Assembly (NCBI GenBank): GCA_964577375.1
Contig: CAZNYW010000001.1
Location: 1 to 64,000, forward strand
Source: DATKUC01 sp964577375
Lineage (GTDB): Bacteria; Spirochaetota; Spirochaetia; DSM-27196; DATKUC01
Reading direction: 5' to 3'
Length of the DNA stretch: 64,000 bases
Part shown: positions 16,527 through 24,649 of the stretch, one piece after another
How positions within the stretch are numbered: the stretch's first letter is position 1
Layout: each line of letters begins with the position of its first letter
Notes under the pieces: model-generated
Told to the model about the DNA's origin: nothing
Database searches by the model: none
Seen by the model: the letters and a program-made list of their open reading frames with translations, nothing else
Translations under genes and position numbers: made by a program

Positions 16527-17906
16527 TCAGGCTTCGGCGACAGGTTTCGGGCGGCGGAGGCGTCCCTCCTGCTGCCGCACCTCGATGTCGCCGAGCGTGC
16601 GGATCGCATCGCCTTCACCTCTCTCTATCGCCTTCATTACCGTCAGCGCGTTCGCCCACTGATACGCGGAGAACTGGCGCGTCCTTGATTCGAAGGAGTA
16701 GAGGATGCGCTCGTGGTAAAACTCCAGGCGTTCGTTGTTCTGAACGTTGGCTCCGCTTATCTTCGAGAAGGGAAAGAAGAGCGTGTTTCCGTCGACCTTA
16801 CAGTAGCTGATGCCGTCCGTCTGGAAGATGAGCTCCCCCGGGGGATGCCGCCTGAGCGGCTCGCTCCGGTACCCGGTATAGAGGGTGATGTGCCCTTTCG
16901 TGAACAGCGGCCGGGAAGTCCCGCGCTGCGGACCCGCAGAAGCCTCGGCCCCGCCTTCTTTCGGCGGGCCTGCGGAGGCGTCGCGCTCGACGGCGGCGCG
17001 TTTCAGCCGCTCGATGAGCCTTTCGCTCTGCCACCCGTTCCACGAGGCCACGCTCTGGTGGTAGACGGGGTAACCTTCCGCCGGGAGGAGGCGGCCGAAA
17101 TCGTCGCAGATGACCGTGTATCCGCAGCCCGCGCACCGCAGGCGGGCGTCGCGTGAAAAGAGCGCGCCGAAGCGACCGCAATGCGGGCAGACGTAGAGCA
17201 CCTGCTCGAGCTTTTCGGCCGGGCGCCGGCCCCGGAAGCGGACGCGTGCCGATTCCTGCCAGTCGTATTCGTTGTACGCGAGGTCGGCCGAGAGCCTGTC
17301 GAAGATCTCCTCCTGGCTCAGAGCCGCGCACTCGGCTGCGGTGAATGATACCTTGAAATCGAGCCGCACCTCGCCTGTCCGCCGGCCTCTGCCCCACCGG
17401 GGAAGCGAGAGAAAGGCGCCCCGCGCAACCATCGTCACCACCGGAACCCGCATCAGCCTGATGAGCCTTGCCATCGAATAGTAGAGCGGCAGCGTGGTCC
17501 CGTCCCAGGTTCGCCGGCCCTCCGGATAGATACCCACGATTCCGCCCTCGCGGGTGATCCGCATGATGGTCCGAACCGTTTCGAAATCGCTTAGTACCTT
17601 GGTCTTGGGGATGGCCCCGACCAGCCCGAGCAGGAAGCTGAGCACGCGCGAGCGGAAGTGCGCATCCGAGGTTACGTAGTAGATCGGGTGCGGAACGACG
17701 CCTCCGAGGAAGAAGGGGTCCCAGAAGTTCATATGATTGGGCAGAACCAGATAGGGCGGCTCGAGTCGGCGGATGATCGCGAGGTTTTCGGTCCTTACGC
17801 GGTACAGCAGTCGAAGATAGATGCCCACCGTGGCGCGGAGAAAGATGTTGAAAAGCCGGTAAGCCCGCAGCGGTTTTCTCTCCCGCCGTTGTGCTCGTTT
17901 TGCCAT
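16527..17906 (-). CDS. PlsC-like acyltransferase with a zinc-ribbon insert
   Basis: A membrane-associated glycerolipid acyltransferase-like protein of 459 residues. It carries the catalytic NHxxxxD motif (NHMNFWDPFFLGG, residues about 58-64) and the substrate motif YPEGRRTWDG. Downstream is an unusual four-cysteine zinc ribbon (CPHCG and CAGCG about 20 residues apart), then a low-complexity linker and a C-terminal PH/GRAM-like beta-rich region. Acyltransferases of this family acylate lysophosphatidate or similar lipids; the substrate here is unknown. The frame stays open further upstream, but ATG 17906 is chosen because promoter elements sit directly before it and acyltransferase homology begins soon after. 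Divergent from the GltS-like gene. Confidence 0.82.
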   Translation of the reverse strand: MAKRAQRRERKPLRAYRLFNIFLRATVGIYLRLLYRVRTENLAIIRRLEPPYLVLPNHMNFWDPFFLGGVVPHPIYYVTSDAHFRSRVLSFLLGLVGAIPKTKVLSDFETVRTIMRITREGGIVGIYPEGRRTWDGTTLPLYYSMARLIRLMRVPVVTMVARGAFLSLPRWGRGRRTGEVRLDFKVSFTAAECAALSQEEIFDRLSADLAYNEYDWQESARVRFRGRRPAEKLEQVLYVCPHCGRFGALFSRDARLRCAGCGYTVICDDFGRLLPAEGYPVYHQSVASWNGWQSERLIERLKRAAVERDASAGPPKEGGAEASAGPQRGTSRPLFTKGHITLYTGYRSEPLRRHPPGELIFQTDGISYCKVDGNTLFFPFSKISGANVQNNERLEFYHERILYSFESRTRQFSAYQWANALTVMKAIERGEGDAIRTLGDIEVRQQEGRLRRPKPVAEA

Positions 17907-17913
17907 CTGTGCT

Positions 17914-17942
17914 ATTGTACGCCGAGCGGGTAACGATCGCAA
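17914..17942 (-). promoter_or_regulatory. predicted leaderless promoter of the acyltransferase gene
   Basis: Minus strand: TTGCGA (17942-17937), 17 bases, TACAAT (17919-17914), then 7 bases to ATG 17906. This is one of the clearest examples in the window. Confidence 0.6.
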
Positions 17943-17990
17943 CACACTCAGGCGGCCGAGCTGATGCACGGCTGTGAGACTGGGGGGACG

Positions 17991-19439
17991 ATGACCTTTC
18001 ACTGGACGCTCTTCATAGACCTGGGCATAATCTCGGCGGGACTTCTTCTGGCGACGTTCATCCGGGCGCGCGTACCATTTTTTCAGCGCTATCTCATCCC
18101 GAACGCCCTGACCGCCGGTTTCATTCTTCTTCCATTCTACAATTTCGTTTTTCCCCATTTCGGCCTGTCGAGCGGCGGTCTCGGAGAGCTCGTGTATCAC
18201 CTTCTCTCGATCTCGTTCGTGGCAATGACGCTTCGCCGCTCCGGACCGGCCGGAACGTGGGGAGACAAACGTATCTACTCCACCAGTGTCGGCATTCTTT
18301 CGCAGTACGCCATTCAGGCCATCCTCGGGCTCGGTGTCACCTTCCTGCTGATGGTGACCGTGATGCCGAAGCTCTTTCCCTCGTTCGGGTTCCTGCTGCC
18401 GCTCGGATTCGCGCTCGGGCCCGGTCAGGCGTATGCGATCGGGCAGGGCTGGGAAGCGTTCGGGTTTCGCGGCGGCGGAACCATCGGGCTCACCTTTGCA
18501 GCTCTCGGATTTCTTTGGGCCTGCTTCGGCGGCATCTTTCTGGTGAATTTCGGCATTCGCAAAGGGTGGCTGGAGAAGGAGTACGCGGACCGCCTCACAA
18601 AGGCGGGGATACGGAGGGGACTCTACAGTCGCGGGGAGCGGCTTCCTCCAGGTTCCTACCTGACCACGGAGACCGAGGCCATCGATTCCATGAGCTTCAA
18701 CACCGCGATCGTTCTCGTAGTCTATCTCTGCGCATATCTGCTGCTGCAGCTTCTCACTTATCTGCTCTCATTCGCCGGGAAGCTCGGGCACGATCTGGCG
18801 GTCAATCTCTGGGCGATAAGCTTCATCTTTGCTGCGCTGGTCGGGCTGCTGGCAAAATCGCTCCTGACGAAGCTGGGAGTCGAGCACACCGTGGACAACC
18901 ACACCCTTACACGGCTTGCGGGAATTTCGGTTGATCTGATGGTCGCTGCTTCGATCGGGGCAATCTCTCTGGTGATCGTCACCGAGTTCTGGCTGCCCAT
19001 AACGATCCTGGCGGTCGTCGGCGGGCTGCTCACGCTCGTGACTGTTCCGTGGATCTGTTCACGGATGTTCAGAGATCACAAGTTCCACCGGACGCTCATC
19101 ATCTTCGGCGCATCAACCGGAACGCTTCCAACCGGTCTCGCTCTTCTGCGGTCAATCGACCCCGATTTCGAGACCCCGGTCGCAAGCGACTACATGTACG
19201 CCACCGGCCTTACCTTCGTGCTTGCCATACCGTTCATCCTTGCGATAAATCTGCCGGCCTACAGCGCGACCACCGGCGACATGAACTACTTCCTCTACGC
19301 CATACTGGTCTGCGTCGGGTACCTCGTCTTCGCAGGGCTTTCCTTCCTGCTTATGTCCCGGTCGCGGGCATTCCGTTCCGCCAACCAGGTATGGCTCCAC
19401 GAGCCGGCCCCCGCGCTCCGACCGGGCGACGGCGAGTAG
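17991..19439 (+). CDS. GltS-like sodium/glutamate symporter
   Basis: A polytopic inner-membrane protein of about 482 residues in the ESS (GltS) family, whose members import glutamate with Na+. Two inverted halves of hydrophobic segments are visible. The conserved GPGQA-type loop is FALGPGQAYAIGQGWE, and its counterpart in the second half is GASTGTLPTGLALLR. A cytoplasmic loop (about residues 185-225) separates the halves. Length slightly exceeds E. coli GltS (401). The start is ATG 17991 behind a G-rich stretch; an ATG 27 bases upstream is less likely. The thioesterase gene follows after 3 bases, so the two are co-transcribed. Substrate specificity is not provable from sequence. Confidence 0.82.
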   Translation: MTFHWTLFIDLGIISAGLLLATFIRARVPFFQRYLIPNALTAGFILLPFYNFVFPHFGLSSGGLGELVYHLLSISFVAMTLRRSGPAGTWGDKRIYSTSVGILSQYAIQAILGLGVTFLLMVTVMPKLFPSFGFLLPLGFALGPGQAYAIGQGWEAFGFRGGGTIGLTFAALGFLWACFGGIFLVNFGIRKGWLEKEYADRLTKAGIRRGLYSRGERLPPGSYLTTETEAIDSMSFNTAIVLVVYLCAYLLLQLLTYLLSFAGKLGHDLAVNLWAISFIFAALVGLLAKSLLTKLGVEHTVDNHTLTRLAGISVDLMVAASIGAISLVIVTEFWLPITILAVVGGLLTLVTVPWICSRMFRDHKFHRTLIIFGASTGTLPTGLALLRSIDPDFETPVASDYMYATGLTFVLAIPFILAINLPAYSATTGDMNYFLYAILVCVGYLVFAGLSFLLMSRSRAFRSANQVWLHEPAPALRPGDGE

Positions 19440-19442
19440 CGC

Positions 19443-19922
19443 ATGGAAGAACCGGTACGCAACCCCTTCGCCGGACACCCCGACTACAACTGCTTCGCCT
19501 GCTGCCCGGATAACGTTAACGGCCTTCACATGGAGTTTACGCTCGAGGAGGACCGGCTGCTCTGCCGGTGGGAGCCCAAACCGTGGCTTGAAGGCTACAC
19601 GAATGTTCTGCACGGCGGAGTACAGTCGACTCTGATGGACGAGGCTGCGAGCTGGTTCATCTTCACGGTGCTCGGCACCGCCGGTGTCACCGCCGGGCTG
19701 TCCGTCCGCTTCCTGCGTCCCGTGCCGACCAACGCCGGCGCAATCACGCTCGAAGCCACTATTCAGGAAAGGCGCGAGAAACGCGCGGTGATCCAGGTCG
19801 AGCTCTTCGACCCGGCCGGGGAGCTCTGTTCCTCAGGCGAGTGCGAATACGTGATCTATCCGCCGCAGATCGCCGAGCGCCGTCTCCGCTATCCCGGCCG
19901 CGACGCGTTCAAAGCGAACTAG
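19443..19922 (+). CDS. PaaI-type hot-dog thioesterase
   Basis: A 159-residue single hot-dog domain. The family signature HGGVQSTLMDEAASW carries the catalytic-site acidic residue after the HGG turn, and the beta-sheet stretch SVRFLRPVP is typical of PaaI-like acyl-CoA thioesterases. These enzymes hydrolyse acyl- or aryl-CoA esters in the cytoplasm. The N-terminus contains three cysteines (CFACC) not essential to the fold. It follows the symporter gene by three bases. The physiological substrate is unknown. Confidence 0.85.
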   Translation: MEEPVRNPFAGHPDYNCFACCPDNVNGLHMEFTLEEDRLLCRWEPKPWLEGYTNVLHGGVQSTLMDEAASWFIFTVLGTAGVTAGLSVRFLRPVPTNAGAITLEATIQERREKRAVIQVELFDPAGELCSSGECEYVIYPPQIAERRLRYPGRDAFKAN

Positions 19923-19951
19923 TCTTCGCCGAGCCTTCAATCGCGCGCCTA

Positions 19952-19982
19952 TTGACCGGCACCACCCACTTTGGTGCATAAT
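19952..19982 (+). promoter_or_regulatory. possible promoter of pcnB
   Basis: TTGACC (19952-19957) and CATAAT (19977-19982) with a long 19-base spacer. It lies in the 104-base stretch between the thioesterase gene and pcnB, where nothing else is seen. Confidence 0.4.
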
Positions 19983-20026
19983 GATCCATCAGATTCGTCA
20001 ACTCAGAAAAATAGGGTACATCATCA

Positions 20027-21340
20027 TTGCTCGTTCGATATAAGACCACCGAAGATGGTTCCGCCGCAAAACAGGCCGAGATTTACACCGCAGAAGAACA
20101 CAAACTCTCCGCGCACGAGGTCGATTCCGACGCCCTGAAGATCATCCGGCGACTGCGCGGCGCCGGGCACAGCGCCTACGTGGTCGGCGGTGCCGTGCGC
20201 GACCTGCTCCTGAAGAAGCGTCCAAAGGACTACGACATAGTAACCGACGCCGCTCCGGGGAGAATCCGCAAGCTGTTCCGGAACTCACGCGTCATAGGAA
20301 AGCGCTTCCGGCTGGTGCACATCTTCTTTGGTGAGAAGATCGTCGAGGTATCCACCTTCAGGGCCGAAATATCGGCGGGTTTCATGAACGTCTACGGCGA
20401 GATCGAAGAGGATGTGAAGCGGCGCGATTTCACCGTGAACTCGCTCTACTACGATCCGGAGGAGAACACGGTTCTCGACTACACCGGCGGTTTCCGGGAT
20501 ATCAAGGCAGGCAAGCTGAAGCCGGTGATTCCGCTCGACAAGATCTTTGCCGAGGACCCTGTCCGCATGATCCGGGCCATCAAATACTGCATCGGCGGCG
20601 GGCTGCGAATGGGATTCCGGCTCAAGCAGCAGCTGAGGCGCTCGGTTACCGGGCTTGCCGAATGTCCGGCGTCACGAATGACTGAGGAGCTGTTCAAGAT
20701 TCTGGGCTCCTCTCGCGCGCGAGGGATATTCGGCGAGTGCGAACGCTTCGGACTGCTCAAGTACATGCTGCCGCTGACCGATGAGCTTCTTCGGACCGAC
20801 CGCGGCTACCACGATTCGTTCTATAAAATGATGGCGATGCTCGATGAGCTTGTAGCAAACGGCGAGGCGCGAAAGGCGCGCTTCATGGCCTATCTCTGCG
20901 CGCCCTACCTGTATCACGTTTCGGAATATGGCCGGGCGGACCGCATCCCGTTTCGCGAGGCGTTTGCGGAGCTCAAGAATGCAATCCGGCCGATGGTCCC
21001 GGCAAACCGGGACGTCGAGCAGGCTCTGGTGCACCTCATCCGCAGACGGAAAGTCTATCGCAAGTTCGAGACGCTCGAGCGGCCGAACGGGGAAGAGGAC
21101 GAGGACGACCACATCAGGCCGCACAAAAAAAAGCGGCAGCATTCCCTGCAGAACGCTGCCGTCGATTCTCAGCCCCACAACCGGCACGGCGGGTCGCCGC
21201 AGAAAACCGGCACGGCACCCCACCAGGGCGACGGTTCCCGGCCGCGGTCCGGAAGATCACGTCGCCGGCGAAGACCCCGCCACGAGAGCGGGGCAACCAG
21301 ACCGGACACCGAAAGACCCGAAAACCGCGAAACCGATTAG
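20027..21340 (+). CDS. pcnB: poly(A) polymerase / tRNA nucleotidyltransferase-family protein PcnB
   Basis: A class II nucleotidyltransferase of 437 residues. The catalytic head has VVGGAVRDLLL and the acidic pair DYD (KKRPKDYDIVTDA). The segment VIGKRFRLVHIFF fits the signature that separates bacterial poly(A) polymerases from CCA-adding enzymes, and RRDFTVNSLYYD and EDPVRMIRAIKY are also typical. PcnB adds poly(A) tails that promote RNA decay. Residues about 355-437 are a basic, disordered tail rich in Arg, His, Lys and Pro. The start is TTG 20027 with a weak ribosome site, so it is uncertain. A minus-strand terminator for the convergent gene is embedded in the tail-coding sequence. Confidence 0.87.
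   Translation: MLVRYKTTEDGSAAKQAEIYTAEEHKLSAHEVDSDALKIIRRLRGAGHSAYVVGGAVRDLLLKKRPKDYDIVTDAAPGRIRKLFRNSRVIGKRFRLVHIFFGEKIVEVSTFRAEISAGFMNVYGEIEEDVKRRDFTVNSLYYDPEENTVLDYTGGFRDIKAGKLKPVIPLDKIFAEDPVRMIRAIKYCIGGGLRMGFRLKQQLRRSVTGLAECPASRMTEELFKILGSSRARGIFGECERFGLLKYMLPLTDELLRTDRGYHDSFYKMMAMLDELVANGEARKARFMAYLCAPYLYHVSEYGRADRIPFREAFAELKNAIRPMVPANRDVEQALVHLIRRRKVYRKFETLERPNGEEDEDDHIRPHKKKRQHSLQNAAVDSQPHNRHGGSPQKTGTAPHQGDGSRPRSGRSRRRRRPRHESGATRPDTERPENRETD
21125..21161 (-). terminator. intrinsic terminator of the convergent gene, inside the pcnB coding sequence
   Basis: On the minus strand a 7-bp stem (CGGCAGC/GCTGCCG, 21161-21155 with 21140-21134, 14-base loop) is followed directly by eight T (21132-21125). 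It lies about 200 bases beyond the stop codon of the 21359-22549 gene, within the basic tail region of pcnB. Confidence 0.65.
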
Positions 21341-21358
21341 TCCGGATTTTCCGTCACA

Positions 21359-22549
21359 TCAGCTCTGAATCCTGTTCAGCAGCTCATCAGCCTTCTGCTT
21401 CAGATTTCCGTTGTCCAGGCTGGAGACGAGCTTCAGATAGGTCGTCGCCTCGTCGAACTTGTTGTCCGCATAGGCATTCACCCCGAGCGCGTAGTAGCTG
21501 AGGGGTTTGGTCGCGCCTTTGTCGAGCGCGGTCTTGTAATAGTAGTCGGCGAGCTGATAGTTGTGCTTCGCGTAATTTATGAGTCCCAGGTAATAGTAGG
21601 GAATGTAGCTAGAATCCTGGAGGTTGAGCGCCTTGATGAACGCCTCCTCGGACGAATCGAGCTTGTTCGCCGTGTACTGATCCATTCCCTCCTGAACCAG
21701 TCCACGGAACGACTTGCGGGAATCGACGTAGGCGACGAAGTCGCTTGTCAGTGAGTCCTGCGCTACCCAGCGGAATGCGGCTTCGCGCACCGCCTGATCG
21801 TTCTCCTGGAGCGTCGCGCCCGGCTTGAGCGCGCTGATCGAATCCCACAGGATGCGATTGCGGTTCTTGTCGTTGGTGTTGACAAGGTACCACACCATTC
21901 CCCACGCCTGAGGATAGAAGACATTGATACGCTGCTTGGCCGTGTCGACATCGATCGTCAGGAGCTGATCGAGCGTAAGCGGCATGTCGGGGCTCTTTCC
22001 GGTGATGATAGCTTTCAGCGTCTCGAGCCACGAGAGGTTCTCCTTGTAGATCGCCGTTTTGAAGGTCGGATCGTAGGTAGAAGACTCGAAGAAGACCGCG
22101 AAACCCTCGCGGAGCCAGAGCGGCGGATTCGCCACGAACGCCCGCAGATACTGGATGAAGTTCTGGTGGATCGCGGCCGACGTGAGGCCCTGATCGGCCA
22201 CATAGTATGCATCGAGCTCGCTCTTCTGCGCGTCGGTATAGTGGAGGTACACATAATTGTCGCGTGTCTCGTTGATGACTCGCTTGAGATAACTGTCGTA
22301 TCGATCCTTCGTCGAGAAGATGTGGACCTTCAGTTTCGCCGGAAGGGTCGAGAGGTCGAAATGAAAATAGTTATTGTACAGCGAGAGCAGGGCCTCGAGA
22401 CGATCGGCAACTGCCTGCGCGTGGTCTTTGCTGATTTCCGAGACAACCTGGTAGTGGGCAGTTTCGGCCTGGTAGGTGTTGACGGTCTGAGCCATGGTCA
22501 CGCCCGCTGCAAAAAGCAATCCGAGCATTACAAAAGACAACTTTTTCAT
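21359..22549 (-). CDS. secreted gluzincin-like protein with TPR repeats, active site degenerate
   Basis: A 396-residue periplasmic protein. The signal peptide is MKKLSFVMLGLLFAAGVTMA. Residues about 22-270 resemble the peptidase-MA-like (DUF1570-type) gluzincins. At the place of the zinc motif HExxH the sequence reads IHQNFIQYL, so the catalytic glutamate and second histidine are missing. The downstream glutamate helix is intact in form (PLWLREGFAVFFE). Residues about 280-395 form TPR-like helices (YYLGLINYAKHNYQLADYY and repeats). It is therefore probably a binding or scaffold protein, not a peptidase. ATG 22549 has GGAGGA upstream and a consensus promoter. Confidence 0.7.
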   Translation of the reverse strand: MKKLSFVMLGLLFAAGVTMAQTVNTYQAETAHYQVVSEISKDHAQAVADRLEALLSLYNNYFHFDLSTLPAKLKVHIFSTKDRYDSYLKRVINETRDNYVYLHYTDAQKSELDAYYVADQGLTSAAIHQNFIQYLRAFVANPPLWLREGFAVFFESSTYDPTFKTAIYKENLSWLETLKAIITGKSPDMPLTLDQLLTIDVDTAKQRINVFYPQAWGMVWYLVNTNDKNRNRILWDSISALKPGATLQENDQAVREAAFRWVAQDSLTSDFVAYVDSRKSFRGLVQEGMDQYTANKLDSSEEAFIKALNLQDSSYIPYYYLGLINYAKHNYQLADYYYKTALDKGATKPLSYYALGVNAYADNKFDEATTYLKLVSSLDNGNLKQKADELLNRIQS

Positions 22550-22569
22550 CCCCAGTCCTCCATGGACCT

Positions 22570-22598
22570 ATATTATTGTGCGGTCCGACCCATGTCAA
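22570..22598 (-). promoter_or_regulatory. promoter of the gluzincin-like TPR gene
   Basis: Minus strand: TTGACA (22598-22593), 17 bases, TAATAT (22575-22570). A normal leader with GGAGGA precedes ATG 22549. Confidence 0.7.
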
Positions 22599-22612
22599 AT
22601 CATTTTCTCTCA

Positions 22613-22645
22613 AAAAAATAGCACGATTGGGATGCAGCTATTCCA
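22613..22645 (-). terminator. possible terminator of the P-loop/Asp23 gene
   Basis: On the minus strand AATAGC/GCTATT can pair across a 14-base loop and is followed by a T run. The stop codon of the 22638-23528 gene lies within the stem. The stem is short and AT-rich. Confidence 0.4.
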
Positions 22646-23528
22646 CACGGCGCGGTTTGTAACGGGGCATTTGGGCGACCGTGTCGATGATGATGTTCAG
22701 TTCCGCAATGTGGATGCCGGTGAAGCGCTCGATGTTTTCGACGATGTAGTTCTGGAGATTGTGAACGTTGCCTGCAAGCGCAACGCCGAAAGGTACGGCG
22801 ATGTGCAGCTCGAGCCGGTATCCGTCGGCGTCGATGCGAAAGGTCATCTTCTTCACCTCCGCCTCCAGATCGTATTCGTCGACGCAGTGGAGGACCATCT
22901 GTGTCAGGGCGGACTCGGCGATGGTCACCGTTCCCTTCTGACTGAAAGCCGGCCTGACTACGGTCTTCTCGTAGACCTGCTGCTTGTTGAATATTCCAAA
23001 CCGGCGCCTCAGGAATACCTTGACCGAAGCCGCCATCAGGCGGGGGTAGTTCCTCCGCACTTCGATTGCGGGCACCGGAATGACGTGCTTTCCCTGCGTG
23101 TTCCGGTAGTGCATGGCGGTGCTGATCTCTTCGGCAGTCGCCACATCCTCGATTCGCACCGTCTTGGAGGGGGCAGGGAGCCTGAGGGTCTCGCAGATCT
23201 TGCCTATCATGCCGTCGGATGTGCCGAGCACGAGTATTCGCTTGAACTTTTCCCGTTCCAGGACGGTCGTGACCTGACGGCGATGCTCCTTGTCGGTGAA
23301 AAGCGCCGTCTTTACCGCCGCCAGGTAGGCCTGCTCGCGCTTGGCGGAACGGCCCGCCAGGATTTTCTGGTCACGTATCAGAAGACCGTCGTCGATTATG
23401 AGCTCGACACCGTGCTTTTCGGCCACCAGACGCGCCCGGAAGCTCTTGCCCGAACCGCTCTTGCCGACAAGCGCAAAAACCTTCACGCCGCGAAGCTTCC
23501 AGATTATGTGGTGGAGAAGGTTTCGCAT
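22638..23528 (-). CDS. P-loop protein fused to an Asp23/Gls24 domain
   Basis: A 296-residue cytoplasmic protein of unknown function. The N-terminal part has a Walker A motif (GKSGSGKS, residues 22-29) followed by IDDGLLIRDQKIL, resembling a small nucleotide kinase or ATP-binding fold. The segment ILVLGTSDGMIGKICETL suggests a Rossmann-like strand. Residues about 180-285 match the Asp23/Gls24 envelope-stress fold (YEKTVVRPAF, then NLQNYIVENIERFTGIHI). Asp23 proteins usually stand alone in Firmicutes and sit at the membrane. ATG 23528 is chosen because a -10 box abuts the two upstream ATG codons at 23534. It is monocistronic, between the TPR gene and the pseudouridine synthase gene. Confidence 0.68.
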   Translation of the reverse strand: MRNLLHHIIWKLRGVKVFALVGKSGSGKSFRARLVAEKHGVELIIDDGLLIRDQKILAGRSAKREQAYLAAVKTALFTDKEHRRQVTTVLEREKFKRILVLGTSDGMIGKICETLRLPAPSKTVRIEDVATAEEISTAMHYRNTQGKHVIPVPAIEVRRNYPRLMAASVKVFLRRRFGIFNKQQVYEKTVVRPAFSQKGTVTIAESALTQMVLHCVDEYDLEAEVKKMTFRIDADGYRLELHIAVPFGVALAGNVHNLQNYIVENIERFTGIHIAELNIIIDTVAQMPRYKPRRVE

Positions 23529-23534
23529 TAACAT

Positions 23535-23563
23535 AGTGTAAACAGGCTAGTGGACAGATACAA
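23535..23563 (-). promoter_or_regulatory. predicted leaderless promoter of the P-loop/Asp23 gene
   Basis: Minus strand: TTGTAT (23563-23558), 17 bases, TACACT (23540-23535). The ATG at 23534 touches the -10; the ATG at 23528 lies about where transcription should begin. Confidence 0.55.
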
Positions 23564-23580
23564 GTGAGCTTTCGAGTTCG

Positions 23581-24615
23581 CTACGGTGCGGCGGAGTCGA
23601 GGCGGCGAACGGCAGTTTCGATTGCGGAGCGGGACAGCGCAGCGTTCACGTCGCGGCCCTGCAGTTCACGGCCGGAAAGGCCGAGCAGCGTGGAAACCTG
23701 CTCCCGTTGCCCGGCGCCAAGAGGTGCGCTGCAGCTCAGATCGCCGAGAAGCGGGTCGGGCGGCACGAGCTCCATGCGGAATGCATGCAATAGATAGCCG
23801 TCGCTGCCTGCACCCCCGTACTTCCGGTCGCCGGGCAGGGAGTGTCCGTGGGCGGCAGCGTGGGCGCGGATCTGGTGCGCGCGACCGGTGATCAGGCGGC
23901 ATAGTGCGAGAGTGGCATCGCGGCCGACAAGAAGCGGTGTGGCCCGCGTCTCTGCCGCGAGCGCGGTGCTCTGCTCCGCGCTCGCGCCTGTGGAGACCCG
24001 GGTCAGCCGGCGCGGCTCATCGCGGACCAGCGGCTCGCTCCACACCTCGGTATCGGTGAGTCTGCCGCCGAGAAGCGCGAGATAGTACTTGCGCAGTCGG
24101 CCCGAGCGGAGGGCGTCGCTGAAATGCCGCGCCCCCTCGAGGGAAACGGAGAACACCACCAGGCCGGAGGTGTTGCGGTCCAGTCTATGGAGGGGCCCCG
24201 GGCGGAAGCTCAGCGAACGCTCGCCGCTTCCGGCGAGGTAGGCGCGGACCATCTCGTCGAGCGGCTGCGTACCGAGGTTCGAACCTCCCTGTACGGGGAT
24301 GCCTGCAGGCTTGTTGAGGACAAGAAGGTGCCCGGTCCGGGCGACGACCATTGCGTGGACAGGGGCCGGATCGACGGCCGGGCCTTCCCCCGCCGCCCCG
24401 TCTGCCAGGAGCCGCGCGGACACCTCGATCGCGGCGCCGGCACCGACCCGCGTACCCGGTTTCACGCGGCTCCCCTCCAGGCGGATATCTCCGGCGCGCA
24501 GCGCGCGATAGATCCGCGACAGAGGAAGGCGGGGGAGAGCACGGCGGAGCACAGCGTCGATCCTGCGCCCGTCGTCGTTCCCGCCTGCGGTGATGGTTTC
24601 GAATCGGCGCGCCAT
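23581..24615 (-). CDS. RluA-family pseudouridine synthase
   Basis: A 344-residue RNA-modifying enzyme that isomerises uridine to pseudouridine in rRNA or tRNA. It has an N-terminal S4 RNA-binding domain (GRRIDAVLRRALPRLPLSRI, residues about 15-60) and the catalytic domain with LVLNKPAGIPVQGG and the aspartate motif LHRLDRNTSGLVV. GRAHQIRAHAAAHG is the conserved C-terminal RNA-contact motif. The closest style is RluC/RluD; the target site cannot be assigned. ATG 24615 is preferred because the promoter's -10 lies five bases before it; upstream in-frame ATGs fall inside the promoter. Divergent from the YuiD-like gene. Confidence 0.9.
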   Translation of the reverse strand: MARRFETITAGGNDDGRRIDAVLRRALPRLPLSRIYRALRAGDIRLEGSRVKPGTRVGAGAAIEVSARLLADGAAGEGPAVDPAPVHAMVVARTGHLLVLNKPAGIPVQGGSNLGTQPLDEMVRAYLAGSGERSLSFRPGPLHRLDRNTSGLVVFSVSLEGARHFSDALRSGRLRKYYLALLGGRLTDTEVWSEPLVRDEPRRLTRVSTGASAEQSTALAAETRATPLLVGRDATLALCRLITGRAHQIRAHAAAHGHSLPGDRKYGGAGSDGYLLHAFRMELVPPDPLLGDLSCSAPLGAGQREQVSTLLGLSGRELQGRDVNAALSRSAIETAVRRLDSAAP

Positions 24616-24620
24616 GCGAT

Positions 24621-24649
24621 ATTCTCGCATTTCCCGTCCTGCTTGACAA
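24621..24649 (-). promoter_or_regulatory. predicted leaderless promoter of the pseudouridine synthase gene
   Basis: Minus strand: TTGTCA (24649-24644), 17 bases, GAGAAT (24626-24621), then 5 bases to ATG 24615. Its -35 box is interlocked with the TTGACA of the divergent promoter. Confidence 0.45.
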
